A stretch of DNA of 15,187 nt from assembly GCA_947589145.1 (NCBI GenBank), contig CANQCB010000027.1, positions 1 to 15,187 of the forward strand. The letters run 5' to 3'. Shown here one piece after another: positions 7,418-14,431 of the stretch; within the stretch, counting starts at the first letter, position 1, and every line of letters begins with the position of its first letter. The notes under the pieces are model-generated. The model did no database searches, was not told where the DNA came from, and saw nothing but the letters and a program-made list of their open reading frames with translations. The position numbers and the translations under genes are program-made. Source of the DNA: an uncultured Clostridia bacterium. GTDB taxonomy: Bacteria > Bacillota > Clostridia > Christensenellales > Pumilibacteraceae.

Positions 7418-8380
7418 ATGCCTTTAGTAACAAGCAAGGAAATGTTCGAGAAAGCGTATAAGGGCGGCTATGCCGTCGGCGCATTCAACGTCAACAACAT
7501 GGAAATCGTTCAGGGTATCACCGAGGCTTGCCAAGAAGAAAAAGCACCCGTTATACTTCAGGTTTCCAAAGGCGCTCGCGCTTATGCTAACCATACCTAT
7601 CTCGTCAAACTCGTCGAGGCTGCCGTTATCGAGTGCCCCGATATCCCCGTTGTCCTTCACCTTGACCACGGTCCCGATTTCGAAACCTGCAAAGCCTGCA
7701 TAGACGGCGGCTTTACTTCGGTTATGATCGACGGTTCGTCTCACTCTTTCGAGGACAATATCGCACTTACCAAGAAAGTCGTCGAATACGCTCACGATCA
7801 CGGCGTTGTCGTCGAGGGCGAACTCGGAACTCTCGCAGGTATCGAGGACGAGGTTTCTCACGCGGTAGGTTCTTATACCAGACCCGAAGAAGTCGAGGAA
7901 TTCGTTTCCAAGACCGGCGTTGACTCCCTCGCTATCGCTATCGGCACTTCCCACGGCGCATATAAATTCAAACCCGAACAGTGCACGAGAAACGAGAAGG
8001 GTATTCTCGTTCCCCCTCCGCTCCGCTTCGATATCCTCAAAGAGGTCAGCAAGAAACTCCCCGGCTTCCCCATCGTTCTCCACGGCTCGTCTTCCGTTCC
8101 TCAGGAATACGTCAAGATGGTCAATGATTTCGGCGGAAAGATGCCCGACGCCGTCGGCGTTCCCGAGGAACAACTTCGCGAAGCCGCAAAACTCGCCGTC
8201 TGCAAGATCAATATCGACTCCGACCTTCGTCTCGCCATGACGGGCACGATCAGAAAGTTCTTCGCAGAGCACCCCGAGAAGTTCGACCCCAGAGAGTATC
8301 TTAAACCCGCAAGAGCGAACATTAAGGAAATCGTTCGTCACAAACTCGTCAGCGTACTCGGCTGCGCAGGCAAAGCGTAA
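7418..8380 (+). CDS. fba: Class II fructose-1,6-bisphosphate aldolase
   Basis: The enzyme cleaves fructose-1,6-bisphosphate to dihydroxyacetone phosphate and glyceraldehyde-3-phosphate in glycolysis and runs the reverse in gluconeogenesis. It is zinc-dependent and cytoplasmic. The 320 residues show the catalytic Asp and a zinc ligand in HLDHG (D83, H84), further metal-site residues E135 (VEGELG), H179 (IGTSHGAYKFKP) and H222 (VLHGSS), and the phosphate-binding NID segment at 265-267. GGAGG lies 7 bases before the ATG. Phenylalanine is encoded by TTC 12 times and TTT once, unlike neighbouring genes, which fits high expression. It is a single-gene unit between its own promoter and terminator. 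Tagatose-bisphosphate aldolase is a related alternative, but FBP aldolase is favoured. Confidence 0.95.
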   Translation: MPLVTSKEMFEKAYKGGYAVGAFNVNNMEIVQGITEACQEEKAPVILQVSKGARAYANHTYLVKLVEAAVIECPDIPVVLHLDHGPDFETCKACIDGGFTSVMIDGSSHSFEDNIALTKKVVEYAHDHGVVVEGELGTLAGIEDEVSHAVGSYTRPEEVEEFVSKTGVDSLAIAIGTSHGAYKFKPEQCTRNEKGILVPPPLRFDILKEVSKKLPGFPIVLHGSSSVPQEYVKMVNDFGGKMPDAVGVPEEQLREAAKLAVCKINIDSDLRLAMTGTIRKFFAEHPEKFDPREYLKPARANIKEIVRHKLVSVLGCAGKA

Positions 8381-8417
8381 AAGTTATTTCGATATAGCAA
8401 AAATGATTGTTACAGTC

Positions 8418-8449
8418 AAAAGGTCTTACCGCAAAGTAAGACCTTTTTT
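8418..8449 (+). terminator. Rho-independent terminator of fba
   Basis: The stem AGGTCTTAC (8421-8429) with GTAAGACCT (8436-8444) has the loop CGCAAA and a T run to 8449. On the other strand the T run is only four bases, so it would be a weaker terminator for the convergent uvrB. Confidence 0.92.
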
Positions 8450-8475
8450 GTTGTTTTTTATCGCCGATTTATTCG

Positions 8476-10440
8476 TTATCTTCCCGATTTTTTTGTTTCT
8501 CTTTCGATACGTTTGAGTTCGCCGATACGGTCGCGGAGTTTGATCGCCGTTTCGAAATCGAGAGAAGCAGAAGCGGCTTTCATCAACGATTGCAGAGACT
8601 CGATCTGTTTGCTTATATCCCCCTCTCTTACGTCCGTCGTTTTCGTGGTAATTTCCAAACTGTTGGATATTTTTTTCACGATCGTTTTCGGCGTGATACC
8701 GTGCTCTTTGTTATACGCCATTTGTTTTTCGCGTCTGCGGTTCGTTTCGTCTATTGCGCGGCGCATCGAACCCGTCACGACGTCGGCATACATTATTACC
8801 TTGCTCTCGGCGTTACGCGCCGCCCTGCCCACGGTCTGTATCAGAGAGGTCTCGCTGCGAAGGAAGCCCTCTTTATCCGCGTCGAGAATGGCGACGAGTT
8901 TCACCTCGGGCATATCCAAGCCCTCGCGGAGAAGGTTTATGCCTACGAGTATGTCGAAGTCGCCGCGGCGCAAGCCCATGACGATCTCCATTCGCTCCAT
9001 GGTATCGATATCCGAATGAAGATAACGCACTTTACGCCCCCGTTCGGCGAGGAAGGACGTGAGATTTTCGCTCATTTTCTTGGTAAGCGTGGTGACGAGC
9101 ACTCTGCCGCCGCTTTCGATACACAAGTCTATTTCGCCCAAAAGGTCGTCTATCTGTCCCGTTACCGGGCGCACTTCGATGGGCGGATCGACAAGCCCCG
9201 TGGGACGAATTACCTGCTCCGCCACGTTATCCGAGACTTTGAGTTCATAGGGACCCGGCGTTGCGGAAACGTACACCACCTGCGGCATACGGGCGTTGAA
9301 CTCGTCGAAATTAAGCGGACGATTGTCAAACGCGGACGGCAGGCGGAATCCGTATTCCACGAGATTGGTTTTCCGCGCTCTGTCGCCGTTGTACATGGCG
9401 CGGAGTTGCGGTATGCTCATGTGACTTTCATCTATGAACATTATAAAGTCGTCGGGGAAATAGTCGAGGAGAGTATAAGGCGGCGTTCCGGGAGCGCGAC
9501 CGTCAAAATAACGCGAATAATTCTCGATTCCCGAGCAATATCCTATTTCGCGCATCATTTCCATGTCGTATTCGGTGCGCTGTTTTATCCTGTACGCCTC
9601 TATCATTTTACCCCGATCCTCAAAATACTTTATCCTGTCTTGAAGATCGCGGGATATGGCGGCAAGAGCGCTTTTCATCGTCGCTTGTTCCACAGCGTAG
9701 TGCGACGCGGGAAAAATCGCGGCGTGTTTCAACCCCGAAAGTACCCTGCCGCTTATCGCTTCTATCTCCGAAAGGCGATCTATCTCGTCGCCGAAAAATT
9801 CCACTCTGATCGCGCGCTCGGAGCTCGACGCCGGGAAAATGTCAACGGTATCTCCTTTTACGCGAAAGTTGGTACGCTGAAAGTCGGCGTCCGAACGAGT
9901 GTAATTGATTTCGATAAGTCGGCGCACGAGCGCGTCTCTCGATATCTCCTGTCCCGGGCGAAGAGAAACGGACATTCTGTAATATTCCAAAGGCGCGCCC
10001 AACCCGTATATGCACGATACGCTCGCTACCACTATCGTGTCGCGGCGCTCGGCAAGACTGCACGTCGCGGAGTGACGGAGCTTGTCCAACTCGTCGTTTA
10101 TCGCAAGGTCCTTTTCTATATAAGTATCCGTCGGGACGATATATGCCTCGGGCTGAAAATAATCGTAGTATGACACGAAATATTCCACTCGGTTCTTCGG
10201 GAACAGTTCGCGGAACTCGTTGCAAAGTTGTCCGACGAGCGTTTTATTGTGCGCCAAAACGAGAGTGGGTCGATTTATCCGCTCTATTATCTTCGCCATG
10301 GTGTACGTTTTGCCGCTTCCCGTCACGCCGAGGAGCACCTGATGCCGCAGTCCGTTCTCTATGCCCTCGGCTATGCTGTCGATCGCTTGCGGCTGATCCC
10401 CCATGGGCTGATATGGAGATATTACTTCGAATTTATCCAT
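8476..10440 (-). CDS. uvrB: UvrB, excinuclease ABC subunit B
   Basis: UvrB is the damage-verifying helicase-like subunit of nucleotide excision repair. UvrA loads it onto DNA, and it then recruits UvrC. The 654 residues are full length: Walker A GVTGSGKT (38-45), the aromatic beta-hairpin YFVSYYDYFQPEAYIP (87-103, which clamps one DNA strand), Walker B-type DESH at 337-340, motif VI QTVGRAARN (535-543), and a C-terminal UVR domain (about 612-645) that contacts UvrC. The ATG directly abuts the upstream gene's TAA, and AAAAGGGA for its ribosome binding site lies inside that gene's last codons. Translation is therefore probably coupled to the EamA gene. uvrA and uvrC are not in the window. No LexA-like box is seen immediately upstream. 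Confidence 0.98.
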   Translation of the reverse strand: MDKFEVISPYQPMGDQPQAIDSIAEGIENGLRHQVLLGVTGSGKTYTMAKIIERINRPTLVLAHNKTLVGQLCNEFRELFPKNRVEYFVSYYDYFQPEAYIVPTDTYIEKDLAINDELDKLRHSATCSLAERRDTIVVASVSCIYGLGAPLEYYRMSVSLRPGQEISRDALVRRLIEINYTRSDADFQRTNFRVKGDTVDIFPASSSERAIRVEFFGDEIDRLSEIEAISGRVLSGLKHAAIFPASHYAVEQATMKSALAAISRDLQDRIKYFEDRGKMIEAYRIKQRTEYDMEMMREIGYCSGIENYSRYFDGRAPGTPPYTLLDYFPDDFIMFIDESHMSIPQLRAMYNGDRARKTNLVEYGFRLPSAFDNRPLNFDEFNARMPQVVYVSATPGPYELKVSDNVAEQVIRPTGLVDPPIEVRPVTGQIDDLLGEIDLCIESGGRVLVTTLTKKMSENLTSFLAERGRKVRYLHSDIDTMERMEIVMGLRRGDFDILVGINLLREGLDMPEVKLVAILDADKEGFLRSETSLIQTVGRAARNAESKVIMYADVVTGSMRRAIDETNRRREKQMAYNKEHGITPKTIVKKISNSLEITTKTTDVREGDISKQIESLQSLMKAASASLDFETAIKLRDRIGELKRIERETKKSGR

Positions 10441-11412
10441 TTATTCCCTTTTCTCCGTCTTTTCCCCTGCGTCCGACGACATCTCGGGCGGCTTTTCATT
10501 ATTTAAGTCGATCGGTTCTTTTGTCTTTTTTACCTTCGGGTGTTTGTCTCGATAGAGATGATACAACCAAACGGAGATTGCCGCCGCAATAATTATCACA
10601 TAGCCGACGTAACTCTGCCATACGGGGTATTGTCCGAGAAATATCGCACCCCATATCGCGGAAAATATTATTATCGTATAGTCGAACACCGATATTGATT
10701 TTGCCGGCGCTTTTGCGTATGCCATGGTTATGAATATCTGACCGCCTGCCGCCGCCGTGCCCGCGAGGAATAAGTAGAGAGTGTCCAACCAGGACATGGG
10801 TCTGAACGTTATTATCATGGGAGGCAGGAAAATCAAACTCGAAATGAAGGAGAACATGAAAACTATCATATTTCTCGCCGCGCCGTTTAAGGACGCCTTT
10901 CGCATAAAGGTGTAAGCAAGCCCCGCCATCATGCCGCCGCCTACTCCCGCAAGCACGGGCAAGAATTCCCACGCTTTCCCCGCGCCGAATCCGGGAAGAG
11001 CTATGAACACCGCGCCGCCGAATGCCGCTATTACCGCTACCCATTCTACCCAACTCGGTTTCTCTCTCAGAATGAACAGCGAAAAAACTATTCCGAAAAA
11101 AGGAGAGAGCTTATTCAGCATGGACGCATCGGAAATATTCATATTATCAATGGCATAAAAGTTCAGAAATATGCCTGCCGTACCGGCAACCGACCTTATG
11201 AGTACCGAGACCCAATTCCCTTTTATCGTCTTGAAATCGGAGGGCTTGCGCATAAGCATAACGAAAGATATCGCCGCGGCAACTATGTTGCGGAAAAATG
11301 CTTTTTGCGCCGTCGGAATGTTCTCGTCCGCCAATGCCACGAAAAGGAACATGAGCGAGAAAAAGAACGCGGATATTATTATGAATATTATTCCCTGATA
11401 TTTGGTTTTCAA
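10441..11412 (-). CDS. EamA/DMT-superfamily transporter, substrate unknown
   Basis: A ten-helix membrane protein of 323 residues with two EamA repeats: residues about 6-140 (ending with the characteristic LSPFFGIVFSLFILREKP segment) and about 155-285 (QIFITMAYAKAPAKSISVFDY). It then has a charged cytoplasmic tail of about 38 residues rich in Lys, Glu and Pro. Members of this superfamily export or import metabolites, amino acids or nucleotide-related compounds; the cargo cannot be told here. The start is TTG at 11412-11410, with a moderate GGAAG 9 bases upstream; the first internal Met (M21) lies within the first helix. The TAA at 10443-10441 is immediately followed by the uvrB ATG, so the two form an operon driven from the dinB-facing promoter. 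Confidence 0.88.
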   Translation of the reverse strand: MKTKYQGIIFIIISAFFFSLMFLFVALADENIPTAQKAFFRNIVAAAISFVMLMRKPSDFKTIKGNWVSVLIRSVAGTAGIFLNFYAIDNMNISDASMLNKLSPFFGIVFSLFILREKPSWVEWVAVIAAFGGAVFIALPGFGAGKAWEFLPVLAGVGGGMMAGLAYTFMRKASLNGAARNMIVFMFSFISSLIFLPPMIITFRPMSWLDTLYLFLAGTAAAGGQIFITMAYAKAPAKSISVFDYTIIIFSAIWGAIFLGQYPVWQSYVGYVIIIAAAISVWLYHLYRDKHPKVKKTKEPIDLNNEKPPEMSSDAGEKTEKRE

Positions 11413-11462
11413 TTTTTTATGCTTCCGTACGATTCAGCCGATTTCGTTTACTATATAATATT

Positions 11463-11491
11463 ATTTTATTTCCTGTCGGGTGCATTGTCAA
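11463..11491 (-). promoter_or_regulatory. Promoter of the eamA-uvrB operon
   Basis: On the minus strand a consensus TTGACA (11491-11486) is followed after 17 bases by TAAAAT (11468-11463). The same -35, spacer length and -10 occur in the divergent dinB promoter. No LexA-like operator overlaps it. Confidence 0.75.
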
Positions 11492-11531
11492 GCAATCGAC
11501 GCGCCGTTTTGCAAAGCATAGGAAATTTATA

Positions 11532-11543
11532 GAAATTTTGTTC
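11532..11543. promoter_or_regulatory. LexA-like operator, upstream copy
   Basis: GAAATTTTGTTC matches the Gram-positive SOS box GAAC-N4-GTTC at 7 of 8 defined positions. It ends 6 bases before the dinB -35 box. It is the weaker reason to invoke LexA, as the region is AT-rich. Confidence 0.45.
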
Positions 11544-11549
11544 TAATAC

Positions 11550-11578
11550 TTGACATTGCGGTCGGGTGCGTATAAAAT
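11550..11578 (+). promoter_or_regulatory. Promoter of dinB
   Basis: A consensus TTGACA (11550-11555), 17-base spacer and TAAAAT (11573-11578). The predicted start is near 11585, immediately before the downstream LexA-like operator. Confidence 0.8.
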
Positions 11579-11585
11579 AAATATA

Positions 11586-11597
11586 GAACAAATGTTT
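11586..11597. promoter_or_regulatory. LexA-like operator (SOS box) of dinB
   Basis: GAACAAATGTTT fits the Bacillus/Clostridia SOS box (GAAC-N4-GTTC, last base often T or C) at 7 of 8 defined positions. It covers the predicted transcription start and touches the ribosome binding site GGGAG at 11598-11602. This suits repression of dinB by LexA until DNA damage. lexA itself is not in the window. Confidence 0.7.
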
Positions 11598-11608
11598 GGG
11601 AGCGCGAC

Positions 11609-12835
11609 ATGAGCGGAGTTTTTCTGCACATAGACATGAATAATTTTTATGCGAGCGTGGAGTGCGCGGAAAGACCCGACCTCTCGGGTCGTCCCGTTGC
11701 CGTCGCGGGAGACCCCAAGAAGCGGCACGGCGTGGTGCTTGCGAAAAATCAGGTAGCGAAAAGTTTCGGAGTTAAAACGGGAGATACGGTCGCGGAAGCG
11801 CAATCAAAAGCGCCGAATATTGTATTTTTGCCGCCGCATTTCGACAAATACGACAAAATATCCAAGCGCATGTTCGGCATTTGCAACCGCTACACCTGTT
11901 TTGTCGAGCCGTTCGGTCCTGACGAATGTTGGTTGGACTGCACGCAAACGGTGCGACTTTTCGGCAACGGTAAAAAAATCGCGGATAGTCTGCGTGAAAG
12001 CGTCAAACGCGAACTCGGCATAACGGCAAGCGTGGGCGTGAGTTTTACGAAAATGTTCGCAAAACTCGGCAGCGACATGAAAAAACCCGACGCAACCACG
12101 GTTATAACCGAGGAGAATTTTCGGGATAAAGTATGGCCTCTGGCTGCCGAAAATCTCTGCGGCGTGGGCAGAAAGACTTCGGAAAAATTGCGTAAAATGA
12201 ACGTTTGCACCATCGGAGACCTCGCCAATGCCGACGAGCGCGTTCTCGTTCGCACTTTGGGCAAAAACGGCGCCGATCTTCGGCTTACAGCCAACGGGCG
12301 CGACGGTTACGACGTGCGCGAGGCCGTCGTCGGGCGCGACGCAAAAAGCGTGGGACACGGGCTCACCGCGCTCAGAGATTTGGTCACCGACGAAGATATA
12401 AGCACGCTCGTATATTATCTTTCCGAGCTCGTTTCCGCGCGTATGGTCAGATATGGCGTTAAAGCAAAGGGCATTGCCGTTCACGTTCGAACCAACGCTC
12501 TCACGCACTCCGCAAAACAGACTACTCTGCCCTTCCCCGTTTGTTCGTCGTCGGATATTGCCGCCGCGGCGCTACGGCTTATCGCCGAAGTGCGCGGAGA
12601 ACTGCCTTTGCGTTCCATAGACGTAAGCGCGTTTATGCTCTCGCCCGCTTCCGCACCCCACCAACTATCTTTTTTCGACGACAGTCTGATTTCGGCAAAA
12701 AACGAGAAACTCGACGAGGCGATAGCGAAAATACGGCTGAAATACGGCAAAACCGCCGTCGTTCGCGCCTGTCATGCGGTGCAGGATATTTTTACCGACA
12801 AAGACGTCGGCGACTTTTTGCCGTTCAAAAGATAA
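11609..12835 (+). CDS. dinB: DNA polymerase IV, Y-family translesion polymerase
   Basis: This error-prone polymerase bypasses damaged template bases. In the 408 residues: palm motif FLHIDMNNFYASVE with metal ligand D9 and probable steric-gate Y14; fingers segment VAGDPKKRHGVVLAKN (32-47); second metal site VEPFGPDECWLD with D105 and E106; helix-hairpin-helix thumb NLCGVGRKTSEKLRKM (182-197); and a little-finger domain to about 345. QLSFFD at 352-357 resembles a sliding-clamp-binding motif. It is followed by about 50 more residues, rather than standing at the extreme C-terminus. The SxDE motif appears as GPDE, which keeps both acids. GGGAG lies 6 bases before the ATG. The operators at 11586 and 11532 point to SOS control. 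Divergent from eamA-uvrB. Confidence 0.95.
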   Translation: MSGVFLHIDMNNFYASVECAERPDLSGRPVAVAGDPKKRHGVVLAKNQVAKSFGVKTGDTVAEAQSKAPNIVFLPPHFDKYDKISKRMFGICNRYTCFVEPFGPDECWLDCTQTVRLFGNGKKIADSLRESVKRELGITASVGVSFTKMFAKLGSDMKKPDATTVITEENFRDKVWPLAAENLCGVGRKTSEKLRKMNVCTIGDLANADERVLVRTLGKNGADLRLTANGRDGYDVREAVVGRDAKSVGHGLTALRDLVTDEDISTLVYYLSELVSARMVRYGVKAKGIAVHVRTNALTHSAKQTTLPFPVCSSSDIAAAALRLIAEVRGELPLRSIDVSAFMLSPASAPHQLSFFDDSLISAKNEKLDEAIAKIRLKYGKTAVVRACHAVQDIFTDKDVGDFLPFKR

Positions 12836-12895
12836 TCCGTTTCGCGCCGCTCGGCGTTCGGTAACAAACAAAAGTGCAAATTAAAACGCAAGATA

Positions 12896-12925
12896 AAATG
12901 CATGCGGCTTGGCGTGCGTTTTTTT
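12896..12925 (+). terminator. Rho-independent terminator of dinB
   Basis: A 10-bp stem with two G-U pairs, AAATGCATGC (12896-12905) with GCGTGCGTTT (12912-12921), has a 6-base loop and a T run through 12925. Its T run overlaps the stop codon of the convergent amidotransferase gene. Confidence 0.75.
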
Positions 12926-13607
12926 ATTGGCAAGCGGAGACAAAAGCTCCGAACAATGCGCGAGACGCCGCACAATCCCACAGTTCGGGGTGCCACTGGA
13001 CGGCGATAAAGAATTTTTTACCGCGCATGGTGACTGCTTCCGCCAAGCCGTCCTCGCTTATCGCTGCCGCTTCGAGGTCCGACGCGAGCGTTTTTATCCC
13101 CTGATGATGATAACTGTTTACGCCCATGCGCGACGCTCCGATTATTTCTTTTAACGGAGAGGAGAGCGTTACCCCGTGAACCGCGCGGTCATACGGCGGC
13201 GACATATGATGATTTATCGCGCCGAAGCCCGTAAGATCCTGATAAAGCGTGCCGCCGAGCACGGCGTTTATTATCTGTATGCCGCGACATATTCCGAGCA
13301 CGGGAACGTCGCGTTTTAATGCAATGCCGAGAACGTATTCTTCCATTCGGTCGCGAAGTTCGCACGGCTCGCCGCAAGTCGGCAGGCGCTGTTCCCCGTA
13401 AACGGTCGGGTCGACGTCCTGTCCGCCCGTAAATAAAAATCCGTCGCAGAGTCCGATAACTCCGTTCAGTTCCTCGCCGTTTGCCGTAAGCGGCAAAATC
13501 ACGGGCACTCCGCCCGCGTTCTCAATGCCTTGCATATAGCCGGGTATCATCCATATGCTGTTTTTTTGTTCATCGAACAAGGGCATGACTCCGATTATTG
13601 GTTTCAT
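12924..13607 (-). CDS. Gamma-glutamyl-gamma-aminobutyrate hydrolase-like class I glutamine amidotransferase (peptidase C26)
   Basis: The 227 residues form a free-standing class I amidotransferase domain. The nucleophile C107 lies in the elbow LGICRGIQIIN, and the His-Glu pair H206/E208 in QWHPEL. The family-typical MKPIIGVMP start, FTGGQDVDP (59-67) and GGTLYQDL (118-125) all match the PuuD-like group, whose members hydrolyse gamma-glutamyl amides such as gamma-glutamyl-GABA in polyamine breakdown. Actual substrate unknown: no polyamine genes are nearby. The ATG at 13607 has GGAGG with a 5-base spacer. The frame is open further upstream to 13928, but that extension runs through the promoter and has no family similarity. 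It is a single-gene unit with its own promoter, convergent with dinB. Confidence 0.92.
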   Translation of the reverse strand: MKPIIGVMPLFDEQKNSIWMIPGYMQGIENAGGVPVILPLTANGEELNGVIGLCDGFLFTGGQDVDPTVYGEQRLPTCGEPCELRDRMEEYVLGIALKRDVPVLGICRGIQIINAVLGGTLYQDLTGFGAINHHMSPPYDRAVHGVTLSSPLKEIIGASRMGVNSYHHQGIKTLASDLEAAAISEDGLAEAVTMRGKKFFIAVQWHPELWDCAASRALFGAFVSACQ

Positions 13608-13643
13608 GGCAACCTCCGAGTATACTCCCTTTCCCTCAACTGA

Positions 13644-13673
13644 ATTATAAAGCCGCATTGTAAATATTGTCAA
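13644..13673 (-). promoter_or_regulatory. Promoter of the amidotransferase gene
   Basis: On the minus strand consensus TTGACA (13673-13668) and consensus TATAAT (13649-13644) are 18 bases apart, about 37 bases upstream of the ATG. Confidence 0.75.
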
Positions 13674-13680
13674 TCGATTG
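13671..13680. promoter_or_regulatory. Palindrome CAATCGATTG, possible operator
   Basis: A perfect 10-bp palindrome overlaps the -35 box of the amidotransferase promoter and lies 54 bases before mazE. It could be a binding site for the MazE-MazF complex or another dimeric regulator. A short palindrome in AT-rich DNA may be chance. Confidence 0.25.
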
Positions 13681-13734
13681 TATTCGGCATACCGACAAAA
13701 TTTGAGGAAATAATACAGAATAGAGGAAACGGTT

Positions 13735-13950
13735 ATGGTAATAATCAAACTTGAAGTAAGCGAAATCGATACTTTGCTTCGAAAAATCGCCGAGTACAAA
13801 GGAATAAGCGTCGATATGCTTGTGAGTGAAATAATTAACAAATACTTTCCCGATTCGCATAGGATAGATGTAGACGCTATGGCGCAGGGATATAAGGAGA
13901 TGGGAGAAATCAACCTCTCGATTGCCAATGGAGATAATAAAAAGGGGTGA
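13735..13950 (+). CDS. mazE: MazE/EndoAI-type antitoxin
   Basis: A 71-residue protein with ribbon-helix-helix layout: beta strand VIIKLEVS, helix EIDTLLRKIAEYKG (10-23), helix SVDMLVSEIINKYFP (25-39), then a C-terminal tail YKEMGEINLSIA (53-64). In the Bacillus EndoAI antitoxin the corresponding tail binds and blocks the MazF dimer. The N-terminal ribbon-helix-helix domain would bind DNA and repress the operon. GAGG 8 bases before the ATG serves as ribosome binding site. It overlaps mazF by 23 bases. No clear sigma-A promoter was found upstream. The pairing with an adjacent MazF makes the assignment safe despite the short length. Confidence 0.9.
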   Translation: MVIIKLEVSEIDTLLRKIAEYKGISVDMLVSEIINKYFPDSHRIDVDAMAQGYKEMGEINLSIANGDNKKG

Positions 13951-14275
13951 TATTTTTTATGCGGATCTGAGTCCGGTGGTCGGCAGCGAACAAGGCGGTA
14001 TCCGCCCCATTCTCATTGTGCAAAACGATATCGGAAATAAATTTTCCCCCACCATTATCGCAAGCGCGATCACAAGTCAACTCACCAAAGCCAAACTCCC
14101 CACGCATATCGAGATCCAAAGCGGTAAATTCGGACTTCCGCGCGACAGCGTTATCTTACTCGAACAAATACGCACGTTGGACAAAAGACGGCTCAAAAGC
14201 AAAATAGGAAGTCTGGACGACAGAACCATGAACGCGGTCAACAGAGCGTTGCTTATCTCGCTCGGTTTTGCGTGA
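13928..14275 (+). CDS. mazF: MazF/EndoA-type mRNA interferase toxin
   Basis: MazF cleaves single-stranded mRNA at short sequence motifs when freed from its antitoxin, stopping growth. The 115 residues closely follow Bacillus EndoA: IIKRGDIFYADLSPVVGSEQ (3-22) with G23, G24 and catalytic R26 after it, VQNDIGNKFSPT (31-42), SAIT with catalytic T49, LPTHIEI and DSVILLEQIRTLDK. The toxin appears intact. ATG at 13928 is the family start; an in-frame TTG at 13922 is also possible. Neither has a good ribosome binding site at the usual distance, so translation probably depends on coupling to mazE, which would keep toxin below antitoxin. Related toxins of this group cut at UACAU; specificity here is not readable. 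Confidence 0.96.
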   Translation: MEIIKRGDIFYADLSPVVGSEQGGIRPILIVQNDIGNKFSPTIIASAITSQLTKAKLPTHIEIQSGKFGLPRDSVILLEQIRTLDKRRLKSKIGSLDDRTMNAVNRALLISLGFA

Positions 14276-14297
14276 GAGCATATCGTTTAAGGATCGA

Positions 14298-14342
14298 AAA
14301 CGGTTGCCGCAGGCGGGTAAAGCCCGCTCATGGCAACCGTTT
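14298..14342. repeat. Two-step inverted repeat downstream of mazF
   Basis: An outer perfect 11-bp stem, AAACGGTTGCC (14298-14308) with GGCAACCGTTT (14332-14342), encloses a second 5-bp stem GCGGG (14313-14317) with CCCGC (14323-14327). It starts 22 bases after the mazF stop. The base run after it (TTTGATTT) is a poor terminator tail on the plus strand, and worse on the minus. It may be a leaky terminator or RNA-stabilising hairpin for mazEF, or a small repeat element. Its identity is open. Confidence 0.6.
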
Positions 14343-14407
14343 GATTTAAGACGAAAATACTTCTTTCAAACGTCGATTTTATTTCAAAACAACGTTTTAT
14401 CCACAAC

Positions 14408-14431
14408 AGCCGCTTTTTATTGCGGCTTTTT
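14408..14431 (+). terminator. Rho-independent terminator downstream of mazEF
   Basis: The stem AGCCGC (14408-14413) with GCGGCT (14422-14427) has an 8-base AT loop and a short T run. It overlaps the stop codon of the convergent nnrD. On the minus strand it lacks a T run, so it works for plus-strand transcripts only. Confidence 0.75.

Noticed and set aside
7424..8341. 305-codon minus-strand open frame opposite fba
   Set aside because: Antisense shadow of a clear, highly expressed aldolase gene.
8590..10173. Long open frame (527 codons) on the plus strand opposite uvrB
   Set aside because: It mirrors the codon pattern of uvrB, shows no protein-family features and has no ribosome binding site. 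uvrB is unmistakable on the other strand.
13608..13928. Upstream extension of the amidotransferase frame
   Set aside because: It would run through the gene's promoter and across mazE; the family start MKPIIGVMP and GGAGG site lie at 13607.
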